From the NCBI GenBank assembly GCA_022561055.1, contig JADFRY010000006.1:1-56213 (forward strand): a stretch of DNA of 56,213 bases, in the 5' to 3' direction. Of the stretch, positions 9,658 to 18,773 are shown piece by piece (position 1 is the stretch's first letter; each line of letters begins with the position of its first letter). The notes beneath the pieces are model-generated. The model searched no databases and was not told where the DNA came from. It worked only from the letters and a program-made list of their open reading frames with translations. The stretch is from Nanobdellota archaeon (GTDB taxonomy: Archaea; Nanobdellota; Nanobdellia; Pacearchaeales; GW2011-AR1). Made by a program: the position numbers and the translations under genes.

Positions 9658-9684
9658 TAATCTTTCTTTTTTATTTTTATTTTC

Positions 9685-9960
9685 TTAAAATTTTAGAACC
9701 TTAAAATCTTTGAAATCCTGGAATTTTTCATCTCTTTCTTCTACTTTTCTTATTATAGAATGCTGTGGCCCTCGCTTACATAAAGGAGCCATTTTATTCA
9801 CAGAATCAGTATTCCCTTCAATAAATATTTCAATTCTTTTGTCTTCCAAACTTCTTATAAAACCCCTGATTCCAAGTTTATCAGCATTATCTTTAATGAA
9901 TTTGTTAAAAAAAAACGGCTGCACAGAGCCGGTTATAAAAAGTCTCATACTCTTTTTCAT
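9685..9960 (-). CDS. Acylphosphatase-like protein, catalytic residues apparently lost
   Basis: LFITGSVQPFFFNKFIKDNADKLGIRGFIRSLEDKRIEIFIEG aligns with the acylphosphatase fold; GxVQGVGFR Arg and GWVRN Asn are substituted. Confidence 0.7.
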   Translation of the reverse strand: MKKSMRLFITGSVQPFFFNKFIKDNADKLGIRGFIRSLEDKRIEIFIEGNTDSVNKMAPLCKRGPQHSIIRKVEERDEKFQDFKDFKVLKF

Positions 9961-9990
9961 TCAACTATCACCTATTTCCCCTTAATATAT

Positions 9991-10773
9991 TTAACTACGT
10001 TCTTTGATGACATTATCAACTTCTTTATCTATTTTCCTGATATCAGAGAAGCTTTCGTCAATTAACTTTAAATGTCCGACAGATTTCCAATCAAGGCCCA
10101 ATACTTTTGCAGCTTGCTTATCAATTTCCAAAGGCTGACCTGCAAAAATTAATCCCTTTTCCGACGCATCTAAAAGAGCAAAATTTGGCATTTTACATTT
10201 CAATATATCATGAATCTGATATTTTAAAGGCCATTTTTTCAATTTATTTTTCTCCTTTGAGAAAAAGCTCTTATAATGCTTTGCAGGAAAAGCCCCGAGC
10301 ATATTATCCAAAGAAGCAGACATTTCCATTTCTTCATCATTTCTTAACAAAGGCAAGGAAATTACGAAACTATCGACTAAGACTTTCGGATAAAAAATAT
10401 TCTCAAATCTTAAAAACTCTTCATTCTCAATTTCTTCAGTCTCAACTTTATTTAAATCAATTAAACTAACACCGTATTTCTCAGCTAACTTTCTATAGCC
10501 AAACTCATTAAAAATATCCATAGTGTCATGCCCATTACATCCCTCAGCAATAAAAATTTCTGTTCCAGGATTTTTATTTTCCATGCAGAATTTCAAAACC
10601 GACTCTAAGAATTCAACCTTTGTACTATCTTCTTTATTTCCATTAATCAAATTAGGCTTCAAAACAATCTGCTCATGCTTTTTTATTTCATCATTAAATT
10701 TTATGACATTAAGCAGCTTAGGAATAGTTTCTTCATAGCTCTTAAACTTGACAGACACACCCTTTACCATCAA
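9991..10773 (-). CDS. DUF362 domain-containing protein
   Basis: IVLKPNLIN, IAEGC, VISLPLLRNDEEMEMSASLDNMLGAFPAKHY pattern. Confidence 0.75.
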   Translation of the reverse strand: MMVKGVSVKFKSYEETIPKLLNVIKFNDEIKKHEQIVLKPNLINGNKEDSTKVEFLESVLKFCMENKNPGTEIFIAEGCNGHDTMDIFNEFGYRKLAEKYGVSLIDLNKVETEEIENEEFLRFENIFYPKVLVDSFVISLPLLRNDEEMEMSASLDNMLGAFPAKHYKSFFSKEKNKLKKWPLKYQIHDILKCKMPNFALLDASEKGLIFAGQPLEIDKQAAKVLGLDWKSVGHLKLIDESFSDIRKIDKEVDNVIKERS

Positions 10774-10818
10774 ATCTTAGAAATTAAGAGGTTTTTAATT
10801 ATTGTTATGATAAGATGA

Positions 10819-11433
10819 TTATACTACTCTACTAACTTCCTCTCTCCTATCAAGCTCGTTATGAACAATAGCAACAGTATGTGAGGCAAAGTAAGTTTTC
10901 TTACCAATTGAAACAGGAGTACAAGATTTTTTTAGTCTTTTAAGTTCTTTACCAGGAATGCCATCGTGGTCTCCCAAAACAAATACAGCATCTTCACCGA
11001 TTTCCACTTCTCTAATATCTTGTCCTTTCTTATCTAAAATAAAAATATCTTTTCCTTGCTTTTTCAACTCCTTAACAACATCTAAAAAACCTTTTTTTTC
11101 AATCCAATACCCAGGAAAGACCTCACTTTTCTTTTCAGGTTTATATTTATACAGCATTCTTTTAATAAGTCCAGCAATATCTTTCTTACTAAGATAAATT
11201 TTATCAATATCTGTTTTGCCTTCAGTCACAGGAAAAATCTCAATATGTTTCGGAGGGTCTGGCTGTCCTGCAAAGATTAAATGCAATTTTGTGTCTTCTC
11301 TAAGTTTATGACTCAAAAAGAACGCAGCTATAACAACATGCATTGCTATATCGAGTCTACCAGCTTTCATTAAATCCTTTCCAAAATTCCCAGTTGTTGG
11401 TGCATGTCTTGAATAATAAATAAATTCTCTCAT
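10819..11433 (-). CDS. trmY: tRNA (pseudouridine(54)-N1)-methyltransferase TrmY
   Basis: MREFIYYSRHAPTTGNF…LDIAMHVVIAAFFLSHKLREDTKLHLIFAGQPDPPKHIEI; C-terminal LGDHDGIPGKE…VSIGKKTYFASHTVAIVHNELDRR. Confidence 0.9.
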   Translation of the reverse strand: MREFIYYSRHAPTTGNFGKDLMKAGRLDIAMHVVIAAFFLSHKLREDTKLHLIFAGQPDPPKHIEIFPVTEGKTDIDKIYLSKKDIAGLIKRMLYKYKPEKKSEVFPGYWIEKKGFLDVVKELKKQGKDIFILDKKGQDIREVEIGEDAVFVLGDHDGIPGKELKRLKKSCTPVSIGKKTYFASHTVAIVHNELDRREEVSRVV

Positions 11434-12008
11434 TTTTTATATCCTTCAACTTTTTCATATCTAAAACAACTAACTACGTGATCATTAACTATTCCTGCAG
11501 CTTGCATGAATGCATAGCAGATGATACTTCCACAAAACTTAAATCCACGTTTCTTTAAATCCAAGGACATCGCATCGGATTCAGCACTGGTTGCCTTGAT
11601 ATCTTTAATACTCTTAATCTTATTATTAATTGTTTTTTCATTAGTAAACTGCCAGATGTATTTATCAAAAGATCCGAATTCTTTTTGAATTTCTATAAAC
11701 CTCTGTGCATTAATGACTGCAGATTTAACTTTCAATCTGTTTCTTATAATTCCCACATCCTGGAGTAAAGAGTCTAATTTCTTTTGATTATATTTAGATA
11801 TCTTTTCATAGTCAAACCCATCGAAGGCTTTCCTGAAGTTTTCTCTCTTTCTTAAGATTGTCTGCCAGCTCAAACCAGCCTGAAAAGCATCTAAAAGCAG
11901 GAACTCAAATAATTTTCTATCATCATGAACAGGGACACCCCATTCTTCGTCATGATACTTTTTCATTAATTCATCATTTACCTGCCATTCACATGTTTTC
12001 TTTTCCAT
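11430..12008 (-). CDS. tag: DNA-3-methyladenine glycosylase I
   Basis: CEWQVNDELMKKYHDEEWGVPVHDDRKLFEFLLLDAFQAGLSWQTILRKRENFRKAFDGFD. Confidence 0.95.
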   Translation of the reverse strand: MEKKTCEWQVNDELMKKYHDEEWGVPVHDDRKLFEFLLLDAFQAGLSWQTILRKRENFRKAFDGFDYEKISKYNQKKLDSLLQDVGIIRNRLKVKSAVINAQRFIEIQKEFGSFDKYIWQFTNEKTINNKIKSIKDIKATSAESDAMSLDLKKRGFKFCGSIICYAFMQAAGIVNDHVVSCFRYEKVEGYKK

Positions 12009-12015
12009 TTTACTT

Positions 12016-12852
12016 TCAGTTAAAAACAAACTCTGCTTTTCCTATTATATCTTTCTCTGAAACCCCTCGCATGACAGCGACAAATCTATCTCCACAAAAA
12101 ACAGCAAACCTCTTCTCTAGGTCTTTTTGCTGTTTTTTTAAATCCGAGAGCATTAATGGTTTTCCATTCAATAACGCTTTCAAGCTTTCCTTTTTAACTT
12201 CTACTTTAGGGATCAATTTAATTAATGCCTCTTCAGCAGGAATTAATATCTTCCTTAGCTTCTCTTCTTTTCCTGTTTTGTAGTCCTTAACTGCCTCCTC
12301 GAAATCATATAAATTTACAATCGTGCTCTCATCGAAAAGTCCTGCTTTTATTCTTCTTAACTCTAACATATGTGCTCCTCCGATTTTCTCTCCTAAGTCA
12401 TGAATTAGTTTCCTGATATATGTTCCAGCCTGAACATCAGCAACAAATAAAACATCTTTTTCATCTTTCTCCAAAATCTTAAAACTCTTTATTTCTCTAA
12501 CTCTCTTTACCCTTTTGATACTAGATCTAACAGGAGGAAGTTGTGTTATCTTTCCAATAAATCCCTTAACTTCCTTTTTTAAAACTTCGAGAGAAACTTC
12601 TTCATGCAAACGCATAATCCCTACATATTCCTTGTCTCTATGCATGAAATATTCATTTAGCCTACAGGCTCTATTTAAAGCAATAGGAAGAACACCAGTT
12701 ACCATTGGGTCCAGCGTTCCCAAATGTCCGGTTTTCTTCAAGCCAAGCTCATTCTTGATAGACTGTCCAACTTTAAAGCTGGTCGGACCCGCAGGCTTAT
12801 CTATATTTATCAATGAAAATTCTAAAAGTTCTTTGATTGATTTTTCTTTCAT
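12016..12852 (-). CDS. cbf5: tRNA/rRNA pseudouridine synthase Cbf5 (TruB family, PUA domain)
   Basis: INIDKPAGPTSF…KKTGHLGTLDPMVTGVLPIALNRACRL…AGTYIRKLIHDLG; C-terminal PUA-like region. Confidence 0.92.
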   Translation of the reverse strand: MKEKSIKELLEFSLINIDKPAGPTSFKVGQSIKNELGLKKTGHLGTLDPMVTGVLPIALNRACRLNEYFMHRDKEYVGIMRLHEEVSLEVLKKEVKGFIGKITQLPPVRSSIKRVKRVREIKSFKILEKDEKDVLFVADVQAGTYIRKLIHDLGEKIGGAHMLELRRIKAGLFDESTIVNLYDFEEAVKDYKTGKEEKLRKILIPAEEALIKLIPKVEVKKESLKALLNGKPLMLSDLKKQQKDLEKRFAVFCGDRFVAVMRGVSEKDIIGKAEFVFN

Positions 12853-12958
12853 AGTAAGAAATCGCTATTAGGGCTTTTAATATTTATTATTTAGAAAATA
12901 TAATCTATCGTGGTAAATAACCATAATACATATAAATAATACCTCTTTCCATTAAAAA

Positions 12959-13528
12959 ATGAAAGGAAAAGTGACTCTGGATGAGGCTAAGGCCGCCCTC
13001 AATAGATATAGAGAACAAATAAATCCAGTACTTATTACTTTAAGAAGCACCTTGCCAGAAGGGACAACAGACGTAGCAACAGTACATCGTGACTACGCCT
13101 TTGTTACTCGAGTAAATGTGAGTACACCCTACGATAGTTCTTCCCCCAAGATTTTTTCTGGAGATGAGGAAGAGCTTTTCTCTTTGTGCCAAGAAGCTAT
13201 AGACTATTCACTAACTGCACACTTGCCGGATCCTTCTAAATCTATTGGCGAGAATAGCATAGATAGTATTTTAAGAGTAGAGAAAAATCCTTTTGTTTTA
13301 GTAACCTTTGATGAACGCTCAAGAAGGTACATATTAAGAACAACACAACATAAAGGTGATTTAGATAGAGGGGAATTAAGAACCTCGGAACATACTGTGT
13401 TTACAGCATATCAACACACAGATATTCTAAATGGAACAGATTTTTATTCAGTTACAGACGATAAAGCTGGGCAAAGAAACTCTTTAGTTAGATATCTATT
13501 TTCTTCTTTTTCAAGAGTTTTTCATTAA
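12959..13528 (+). CDS. Hypothetical protein
   Basis: 189-aa ORF with upstream TATA-like catataaataa; no family recognised. Confidence 0.6.
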   Translation: MKGKVTLDEAKAALNRYREQINPVLITLRSTLPEGTTDVATVHRDYAFVTRVNVSTPYDSSSPKIFSGDEEELFSLCQEAIDYSLTAHLPDPSKSIGENSIDSILRVEKNPFVLVTFDERSRRYILRTTQHKGDLDRGELRTSEHTVFTAYQHTDILNGTDFYSVTDDKAGQRNSLVRYLFSSFSRVFH

Positions 13529-13540
13529 TTTTTTAATTAA

Positions 13541-14110
13541 TCATTTCTTCAGTGCTTTCCTGTGAGCAGTAGGCGTCTTAACTTTAGTAGTGTGCTTTTC
13601 TGCCTTTGCAATTTGTTCCGCAATTTTTGTCTGAGCTTGCTCAACTGATTTTTCTTTCTCTTTCTCAACTTCTTCTTTCTTTTCTCCCTCTTCTTTTTCT
13701 GCTTTCTTTTCCTCTACTGTTTTCTCTTCTGCCTTTTCAGCTTTCTCTTCTGGCTTAGGCTCTTTCTTCTCAACTTTCCTATGAATTTTTTCATGCCTTG
13801 CTTTTGCAAACTTGACAACTTCTGGAATATCAACCATTTCAACTCTAACAATATCACCATCTTTTATTGCCTTAACTTTAATCTTTGTAGGAGGATTCTT
13901 ACAACCCCTAAACCAAATTTCATTATTCAAATAAATATCAAGCTTAACTTTTTTAGTGTCTCTATCTGGAACTCTCATATGCCTAGCAATGAATTCTTTT
14001 ATCGCCTTCACACTTCTCGCAGTTCTTTTATATCTAACAACTTTCATCCATTTTCTTCTCAGTGGAATAACATATTCTCTTTCAATTGTTTGTGTTTTAA
14101 TTTCTGCCAT
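13541..14110 (-). CDS. rpl31e: 50S ribosomal protein L31e with long charged C-terminal extension
   Basis: REYVIPLRRKWMKVVRYKRTARSVKAIKEFIARHMRV…VKLDIYLNNEIWFRGCKNPPTKIKVKA. Confidence 0.92.
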   Translation of the reverse strand: MAEIKTQTIEREYVIPLRRKWMKVVRYKRTARSVKAIKEFIARHMRVPDRDTKKVKLDIYLNNEIWFRGCKNPPTKIKVKAIKDGDIVRVEMVDIPEVVKFAKARHEKIHRKVEKKEPKPEEKAEKAEEKTVEEKKAEKEEGEKKEEVEKEKEKSVEQAQTKIAEQIAKAEKHTTKVKTPTAHRKALKK

Positions 14111-14311
14111 TTAACCTAGATGTTTCTTCTTCATCTTCCTCGGTTTAATTTTTAATTTTGTTCTTCTCCACGATCTTCTAAGTTTAGTCATTTCCGAAGG
14201 ATGCTTTCTTTTACCTTGTCCAAATTTCTTTACGACAGCCCACACAGGAGCCCACTTCGTTCTTCTTCCATGCATGCCCAATTTAATTTTTTTCTGATAA
14301 TGTTTTGTCAT
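14111..14311 (-). CDS. rpl39e: 50S ribosomal protein L39e
   Basis: WAPVWAVVKKFGQGKRKHPSEMTKLRRSWRRTKLKI. Confidence 0.88.
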   Translation of the reverse strand: MTKHYQKKIKLGMHGRRTKWAPVWAVVKKFGQGKRKHPSEMTKLRRSWRRTKLKIKPRKMKKKHLG

Positions 14312-14628
14312 CTCGAAGCAGCCTCCCTAGGACTTTTCTTAGCTGCTCTTTCAATTTCTGCATAAAGTTCTTCACTAACTGGGGAGTCAACACAAAGTAT
14401 ATCTCTAATATTTTTAGGAACCAATTCTTCTCTTACAATCATATGAGTTCTCCTATTTCCTACAATAACGTGAGAATATTCTATAGAGTGGCTATCATTA
14501 CTACCTTTAAGGAGTTTTCTCTGGGCTTTAATATAAACTGGCGGCAAACCTTTAGATATTATGTAAACTCCTTCTCCTTCTCTTCTTGTAACCATTAAAC
14601 CAGATTCTCTATCTATTCTTCCGCTCAT
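14308..14628 (-). CDS. Uncharacterised protein in the S19e-L39e-L31e cluster
   Basis: 106-aa ORF with translationally coupled overlaps to both neighbours; no confident family. Confidence 0.75.
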   Translation of the reverse strand: MSGRIDRESGLMVTRREGEGVYIISKGLPPVYIKAQRKLLKGSNDSHSIEYSHVIVGNRRTHMIVREELVPKNIRDILCVDSPVSEELYAEIERAAKKSPREAASR

Positions 14629-15044
14629 TCTTTTGCCTCCTTAACAACACCTTCTAAAAATTCTTTTCCCTTCTGAGTTAATTTTCTTCCAAATTTCTTA
14701 CCTTTAACTTTCTCAACGAGACCAGCTTTTTCAGCTTGTTGCATAATCGTCCTGATTATTTTTCCTCCACCCTTAAAAAACTTAGACGGTTTTGCCCCTC
14801 TATCTTTCTTTCCACCATACCTTGTTCTTAATCTCTCGATACCAACAATTTCTCTCACATAAACCTGTTTTAAAATACTAGCTGCTCTTTTAAACCAAAA
14901 ATCTTCCTCAATATTAGGTCTTGCTTTACTTACTCCTGTTTTAACATAATTAACCCAATCAGGTTTTTCAAAAAAGCCAGATTTCTTCAAAGCCTCTGCT
15001 AAAAGTTTATTATATTTTCCTGCTTCAATAGATTTAACTGTCAT
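14625..15044 (-). CDS. rps19e: 30S ribosomal protein S19e
   Basis: PDWVNYVKTGVSKARPNIEEDFWFKRAASILKQVYVREIVGIERLRTRYGGKKDRGAKPSKF. Confidence 0.95.
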   Translation of the reverse strand: MTVKSIEAGKYNKLLAEALKKSGFFEKPDWVNYVKTGVSKARPNIEEDFWFKRAASILKQVYVREIVGIERLRTRYGGKKDRGAKPSKFFKGGGKIIRTIMQQAEKAGLVEKVKGKKFGRKLTQKGKEFLEGVVKEAKE

Positions 15045-15092
15045 TTTAGCTTGTTTAAGATAGTAAAAAAGAACCCTTATAAAGTTTACTTA

Positions 15093-15353
15093 TTACTTTA
15101 TCTTAACCTTTTTCATAACAATAGTAAATCCTATAATTTTATAACGAAAAACTGATTGTTGATCGTAATTCCCATGTAACTTCTCACTGATTTCTTTAGC
15201 CATCTCTCTGAGTTTTCCTCTGTCCCGAACAGAACTTTTCAAAACATAAATTCTAACAACTTTCCGTGTCTTAAAAGCCAATCTCAAACTTTCAATAACT
15301 CCAGAATTAATTCCACTTTTACCAACCTGAAATTTTATTTCTCCTTTGATCAT
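15093..15353 (-). CDS. YhbY/CRM-domain RNA-binding protein
   Basis: KFQVGKSGINSGVIESLRLAFKTRKVVRIYVLKSS…REMAKEISEKLHG…YKIIGFTIVMKK. Confidence 0.8.
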   Translation of the reverse strand: MIKGEIKFQVGKSGINSGVIESLRLAFKTRKVVRIYVLKSSVRDRGKLREMAKEISEKLHGNYDQQSVFRYKIIGFTIVMKKVKIK

Positions 15354-15354
15354 A

Positions 15355-15984
15355 TTAATTATTACAAATCCTCACCCCACCAGCAGGTAAAGCAGCCAAT
15401 AGCTCATTAGGATTTAATTTATCTTTTTCCAATTCTATCTGAAACTTAGCAAACATATCTTTTTTATCAATTCTTCCTGGACAAATTTTTAATAAAATAT
15501 TTTTCTTCTTCACACTTTTTTCCGGAACAGCTCTTAAAACTCCTTTCTGTTTAGTTAAAGCAAGTTTCAGCTCAATTTTGACTCTCTTTACTTTTCCAGA
15601 AACTCCCCACATACCTATTTTCATTCTTTTTTCTTTTGAAATCTGACTAGTCTTAAATATATCCACACCTGTTTTTTTCTTTCCTTGTTTCCAAGCCCTG
15701 CTAAAACAGCCAGTAAATATAGCACATTCTTCCAAATCTTTTTTTGTAACTTTTTTCAGTTCAGAAACAATAACACAAAAAGGCGAGCCGGGATGAGAAG
15801 TATGCATAATAAAATATTCATTCTTCAAACTTTTTAATAAATCGTCATTTTGAGCAGCACTCTTACCACCAACAACGAGCTTCCCGCTCGAAGTATAAAA
15901 CCATTTATATTTTTTGTAACCCTTAGCAATTTCATGAGATTGCGAGGGCACGGAAAATCTTTTAGATTTTTTAGTATCTTTCAT
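15355..15984 (-). CDS. Stand-alone NFACT-R (DUF814-type) RNA-binding domain protein
   Basis: YKWFYTSSGKLVVGGKSAAQNDDLLKSL…YFIMHTSHPGSPFCVI typical NFACT-R core. Confidence 0.8.
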   Translation of the reverse strand: MKDTKKSKRFSVPSQSHEIAKGYKKYKWFYTSSGKLVVGGKSAAQNDDLLKSLKNEYFIMHTSHPGSPFCVIVSELKKVTKKDLEECAIFTGCFSRAWKQGKKKTGVDIFKTSQISKEKRMKIGMWGVSGKVKRVKIELKLALTKQKGVLRAVPEKSVKKKNILLKICPGRIDKKDMFAKFQIELEKDKLNPNELLAALPAGGVRICNN

Positions 15985-16008
15985 TAGTAATCAAGAAAAA
16001 AGTACTTT

Positions 16009-16596
16009 TTAAGGGTTTTGAGATAGTTTTTCTATTTCAGCAATGGCTTCTTGCCAGTTATGAACTCTTTTTATATTAGGATGTTCATATTCTTTATTCC
16101 AAGGTCTGTCAAACAAAATTGCTTTTATATCAGACTGTGCACATTCAAGAGCATATTTGCCAAGATCCTCTATAATTAATTTAATTCCAAGTCTTTTACA
16201 TATTGCCGCTTTTGAATTTCCTTTTTTGCCATAAAAATCATTTGAATAAATAATTTTAATAGAGCTCTCTGATAAATACTTTTCAATCCATTTTTCTGTT
16301 TTTTCTTTATGTGCAAAAGGACGGGAAGTTATAATAAAGAGTTCATTCTTATCTCCCAAATAATTAATTGATTCAATAGCTTTTTCTATTGGTTTTATAT
16401 TATCAAACTCTTCTGAATCATAAAATTGATAATAAATCTTTATTGCTTCTTCTCTTGTGCCACCCCAAACATCCCACCAGTTGTAACTATTGAAATTTTC
16501 TTTTTTGATTAATCTCCCTGTTTTTTTATAATAGAATTTTAAAAGTTGACTCATAAGATCTGCAGTCACTTCATCTAAATCAATACCGATTTTCAT
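16009..16596 (-). CDS. 5'-nucleotidase NT5C-type, HAD superfamily
   Basis: MKIGIDLDEVTADLMSQLLKFY…LFIITSRPFAHKEKTEKWIEKYL. Confidence 0.85.
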   Translation of the reverse strand: MKIGIDLDEVTADLMSQLLKFYYKKTGRLIKKENFNSYNWWDVWGGTREEAIKIYYQFYDSEEFDNIKPIEKAIESINYLGDKNELFIITSRPFAHKEKTEKWIEKYLSESSIKIIYSNDFYGKKGNSKAAICKRLGIKLIIEDLGKYALECAQSDIKAILFDRPWNKEYEHPNIKRVHNWQEAIAEIEKLSQNP

Positions 16597-16643
16597 AACT
16601 CAAAGTAAAAATTAACTTATTTAAGAATTATGATACTACTCTC

Positions 16644-17219
16644 TTATTTCGGCTTAACAACAACATCAAAGAAGTCTGTAGTGTAAATTTGTCCTGTAAG
16701 TGACGATCCTTTATACACACTGATATCAAAACGTGCACTGCACAACGGAGTAGATTCAGGCATCCTTAAATTTACAACTGTGTAATGCGTGCCTCCTGGA
16801 GGAACCTGAACCCCAGTCCTAGTTTTTCCTAATTGTATCCACGAATCAGCTTGAGCAGGTGTTAGTCCTTGGCAGCCACGAGAAATCTCTACAGCCTCCA
16901 CATTATAACTGAACATTCCTTCAGTAGTCCCTGTCTCAAGATTCCTAAAAGAAAACGCAATTCCCCAATCATCTCCCTGCTTGATTTCTGCTTTATTTTC
17001 AGATAAGTAAACTACTAATTTTTTATTATTATCATCGGAAAATATTTTTTGTATCTCTGATTTAACTTTATCATTTATTTGTTTAACATTATAAATTGAT
17101 TCTGTAAAAATCGTCCTAACCAAAACCAATCCAAGAATTAACATTGACATGGCAATAACTAATATGACAATTGTTCCGATAGACAATTCTAAAGCTCCAT
17201 TTCTATTTCTTCTGAACAT
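16644..17219 (-). CDS. Type IV pilin/archaellin-like membrane protein
   Basis: RNRNGALELSIGTIVILVIAMSMLILGLVLVR class III-type N-terminus. Confidence 0.65.
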   Translation of the reverse strand: MFRRNRNGALELSIGTIVILVIAMSMLILGLVLVRTIFTESIYNVKQINDKVKSEIQKIFSDDNNKKLVVYLSENKAEIKQGDDWGIAFSFRNLETGTTEGMFSYNVEAVEISRGCQGLTPAQADSWIQLGKTRTGVQVPPGGTHYTVVNLRMPESTPLCSARFDISVYKGSSLTGQIYTTDFFDVVVKPK

Positions 17220-17516
17220 CTAAGCACCCTGTAAACCCTGCAATTGACCAAGAATGTCTGCCGCGTAATTAACAAGAACATATATTGCTATTATTCCGAG
17301 GATTATTCCAACAATATTTAAAACAATTCCTGCTTTGGACCATTTATTTTTATTCAGTTTGCTTTGTTTTAAACTAAACACCAAACCAACAATTCCCATG
17401 ATAATTCCTCCAACTGATAAAGATAAAACGCTGAGAATTCCAAAAACCACACCAGCCACACCCAAACTATTCTCTTGTACTGCAACACTCTTCTTCACAA
17501 CCTCTTTTTTCACCAT
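17220..17516 (-). CDS. DUF4190-like small membrane protein
   Basis: GVAGVVFGILSVLSLSVGGIIMGIVGLVFSLKQSKLNKNKWSKAGIVLNIVGIILGI. Confidence 0.65.
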   Translation of the reverse strand: MVKKEVVKKSVAVQENSLGVAGVVFGILSVLSLSVGGIIMGIVGLVFSLKQSKLNKNKWSKAGIVLNIVGIILGIIAIYVLVNYAADILGQLQGLQGA

Positions 17517-17577
17517 CCCTATATTTACCTTCTTTATTTTATAAATCTTCTGTTCTCCAGAACAGAATTGTTGTGTC

Positions 17578-17973
17578 CTAATAAACTTCCAAATAACTAA
17601 AAATCAAAAGAATAATATTTACTAAATAAATTCCACTACACACTAAACAAAAGTTATTTAGTTTAAAATACAAAACATATGCGAGATAAACTGAGCCAAT
17701 GACTGCCAACATAGACAAATAGAAGATATAAGTAATATTATAAAAACTTAATAAAAGAATAACTAAATAAAATATCATCCCATAAACTGAATTAGATAAT
17801 CCAAACAATTTTCCATACTTACTTGAAAACGCTTTAGTACAAGAAACTTTTTCACTTATATCACACAAAGACTTATATTTTTTTGACTTTTCATATTTTT
17901 TTTCTATATAAAGTGCATAAAAAGATAATAAAAATCCTAAAATAGCCAATATTTGTATTATGATTAAAGCCAT
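17578..17973 (-). CDS. Vitamin K epoxide reductase (VKOR)-family protein
   Basis: SLCDISEKVSCTKAFSSKYGKLFGLSNSVYG…FCLVCSGIY; loop Cys pair plus CxxC. Confidence 0.88.
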   Translation of the reverse strand: MALIIIQILAILGFLLSFYALYIEKKYEKSKKYKSLCDISEKVSCTKAFSSKYGKLFGLSNSVYGMIFYLVILLLSFYNITYIFYLSMLAVIGSVYLAYVLYFKLNNFCLVCSGIYLVNIILLIFSYLEVY

Positions 17974-18073
17974 ACTATTTCTTTTTTATTGCTTTCTTTC
18001 TTGCTGCCATGCTTACACTCTTTTATTATAAATTGATTCTTTTTTATAAATTTATCTTTTAATACTTTCTAAA

Positions 18074-18145
18074 TGGGAACGGGGGGAATCGAACCCCCGA
18101 CACTACGAGCTTCAGTCGCATGCTCTCCCACTGAGCTACGTTCCC
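18074..18145 (-). tRNA. tRNA-Phe (GAA)
   Basis: RC folds as cloverleaf: GGGAACG acceptor, GCTC/GAGC D-stem, TGCGA-CTGAAGC-TCGTA anticodon arm, GGGGG-TTCGATT-CCCCC T arm; CCA not encoded. Confidence 0.96.
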
Positions 18146-18226
18146 TTGTTTAAGAAAAAGATAAATTGCTTTTAAATGTTTTTAGAAGACTAAGAAGAAG
18201 GGCTCCAGACACTTGAACCAAAAATG

Positions 18227-18584
18227 TGTGAGTCGGAAATAGGCCGGATTCTGTCGAACATTGTTTCTTCTTTCGAAGTGCAAACTGTTCGTGCTGACAT
18301 CTGTCTATGCGAGCGGCTAAGGCTCTTGCATCAGCGAAGTCGGTCGTTTCATCAAATCCTTCATCTCAAAGCTCACCGCAAGGTTCCTCGCTAAATGAAG
18401 ACTGTGTCGTTTCTGTTCCGGAGCTCTGCCTCACGACAGCCCACTTTCGTGGATCACTACTTCCTACAAAGAGTCGTAGACTACAAAGGTTGTAGGGATG
18501 TCCAGACCTTCCCCAAAACTTAGAAACCATAAAGCTTCTCGTCAATTTAATGACAAAGTTCCGAAGTCAGCTATCCGACTCACA
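18227..18584 (-). ncRNA. rnpB: RNase P RNA
   Basis: RC contains GGGGAAGGTCTGGACATCC (CR-I-like) and ACAGAATCCGGCCTAT (CR-V); ends pair as P1 (TGTGAGTCGGA / TCCGACTCACA). Confidence 0.92.
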
Positions 18585-18773
18585 TAATTATTCCAGAATC
18601 ATAGTTTTTAAACATTGTTATGTGTGGTTTTTTGGTCCACAAAACCTAACCTAAAATTATCGCATCTTTAATTGAGGCGCGGAGTCAATGGGTCATAGCT
18701 GATTGGTGATATTTGAGATAACTTAATAATTTTTATCAAACAAATTTTTAAACTCTAATTCCCTAACAACAAA

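Noticed and set aside
17990-18025. 11-codon minus ORF MAARKKAIKKK upstream of VKOR
   Set aside because: Too short; could be a leader peptide or decayed gene but no supporting signal.
18655-18720. Possible box C/D sRNA (…ggtcatagctgattggtgatatttgag…)
   Set aside because: No convincing RUGAUGA/CUGA pair with proper spacing or guide match on either strand.
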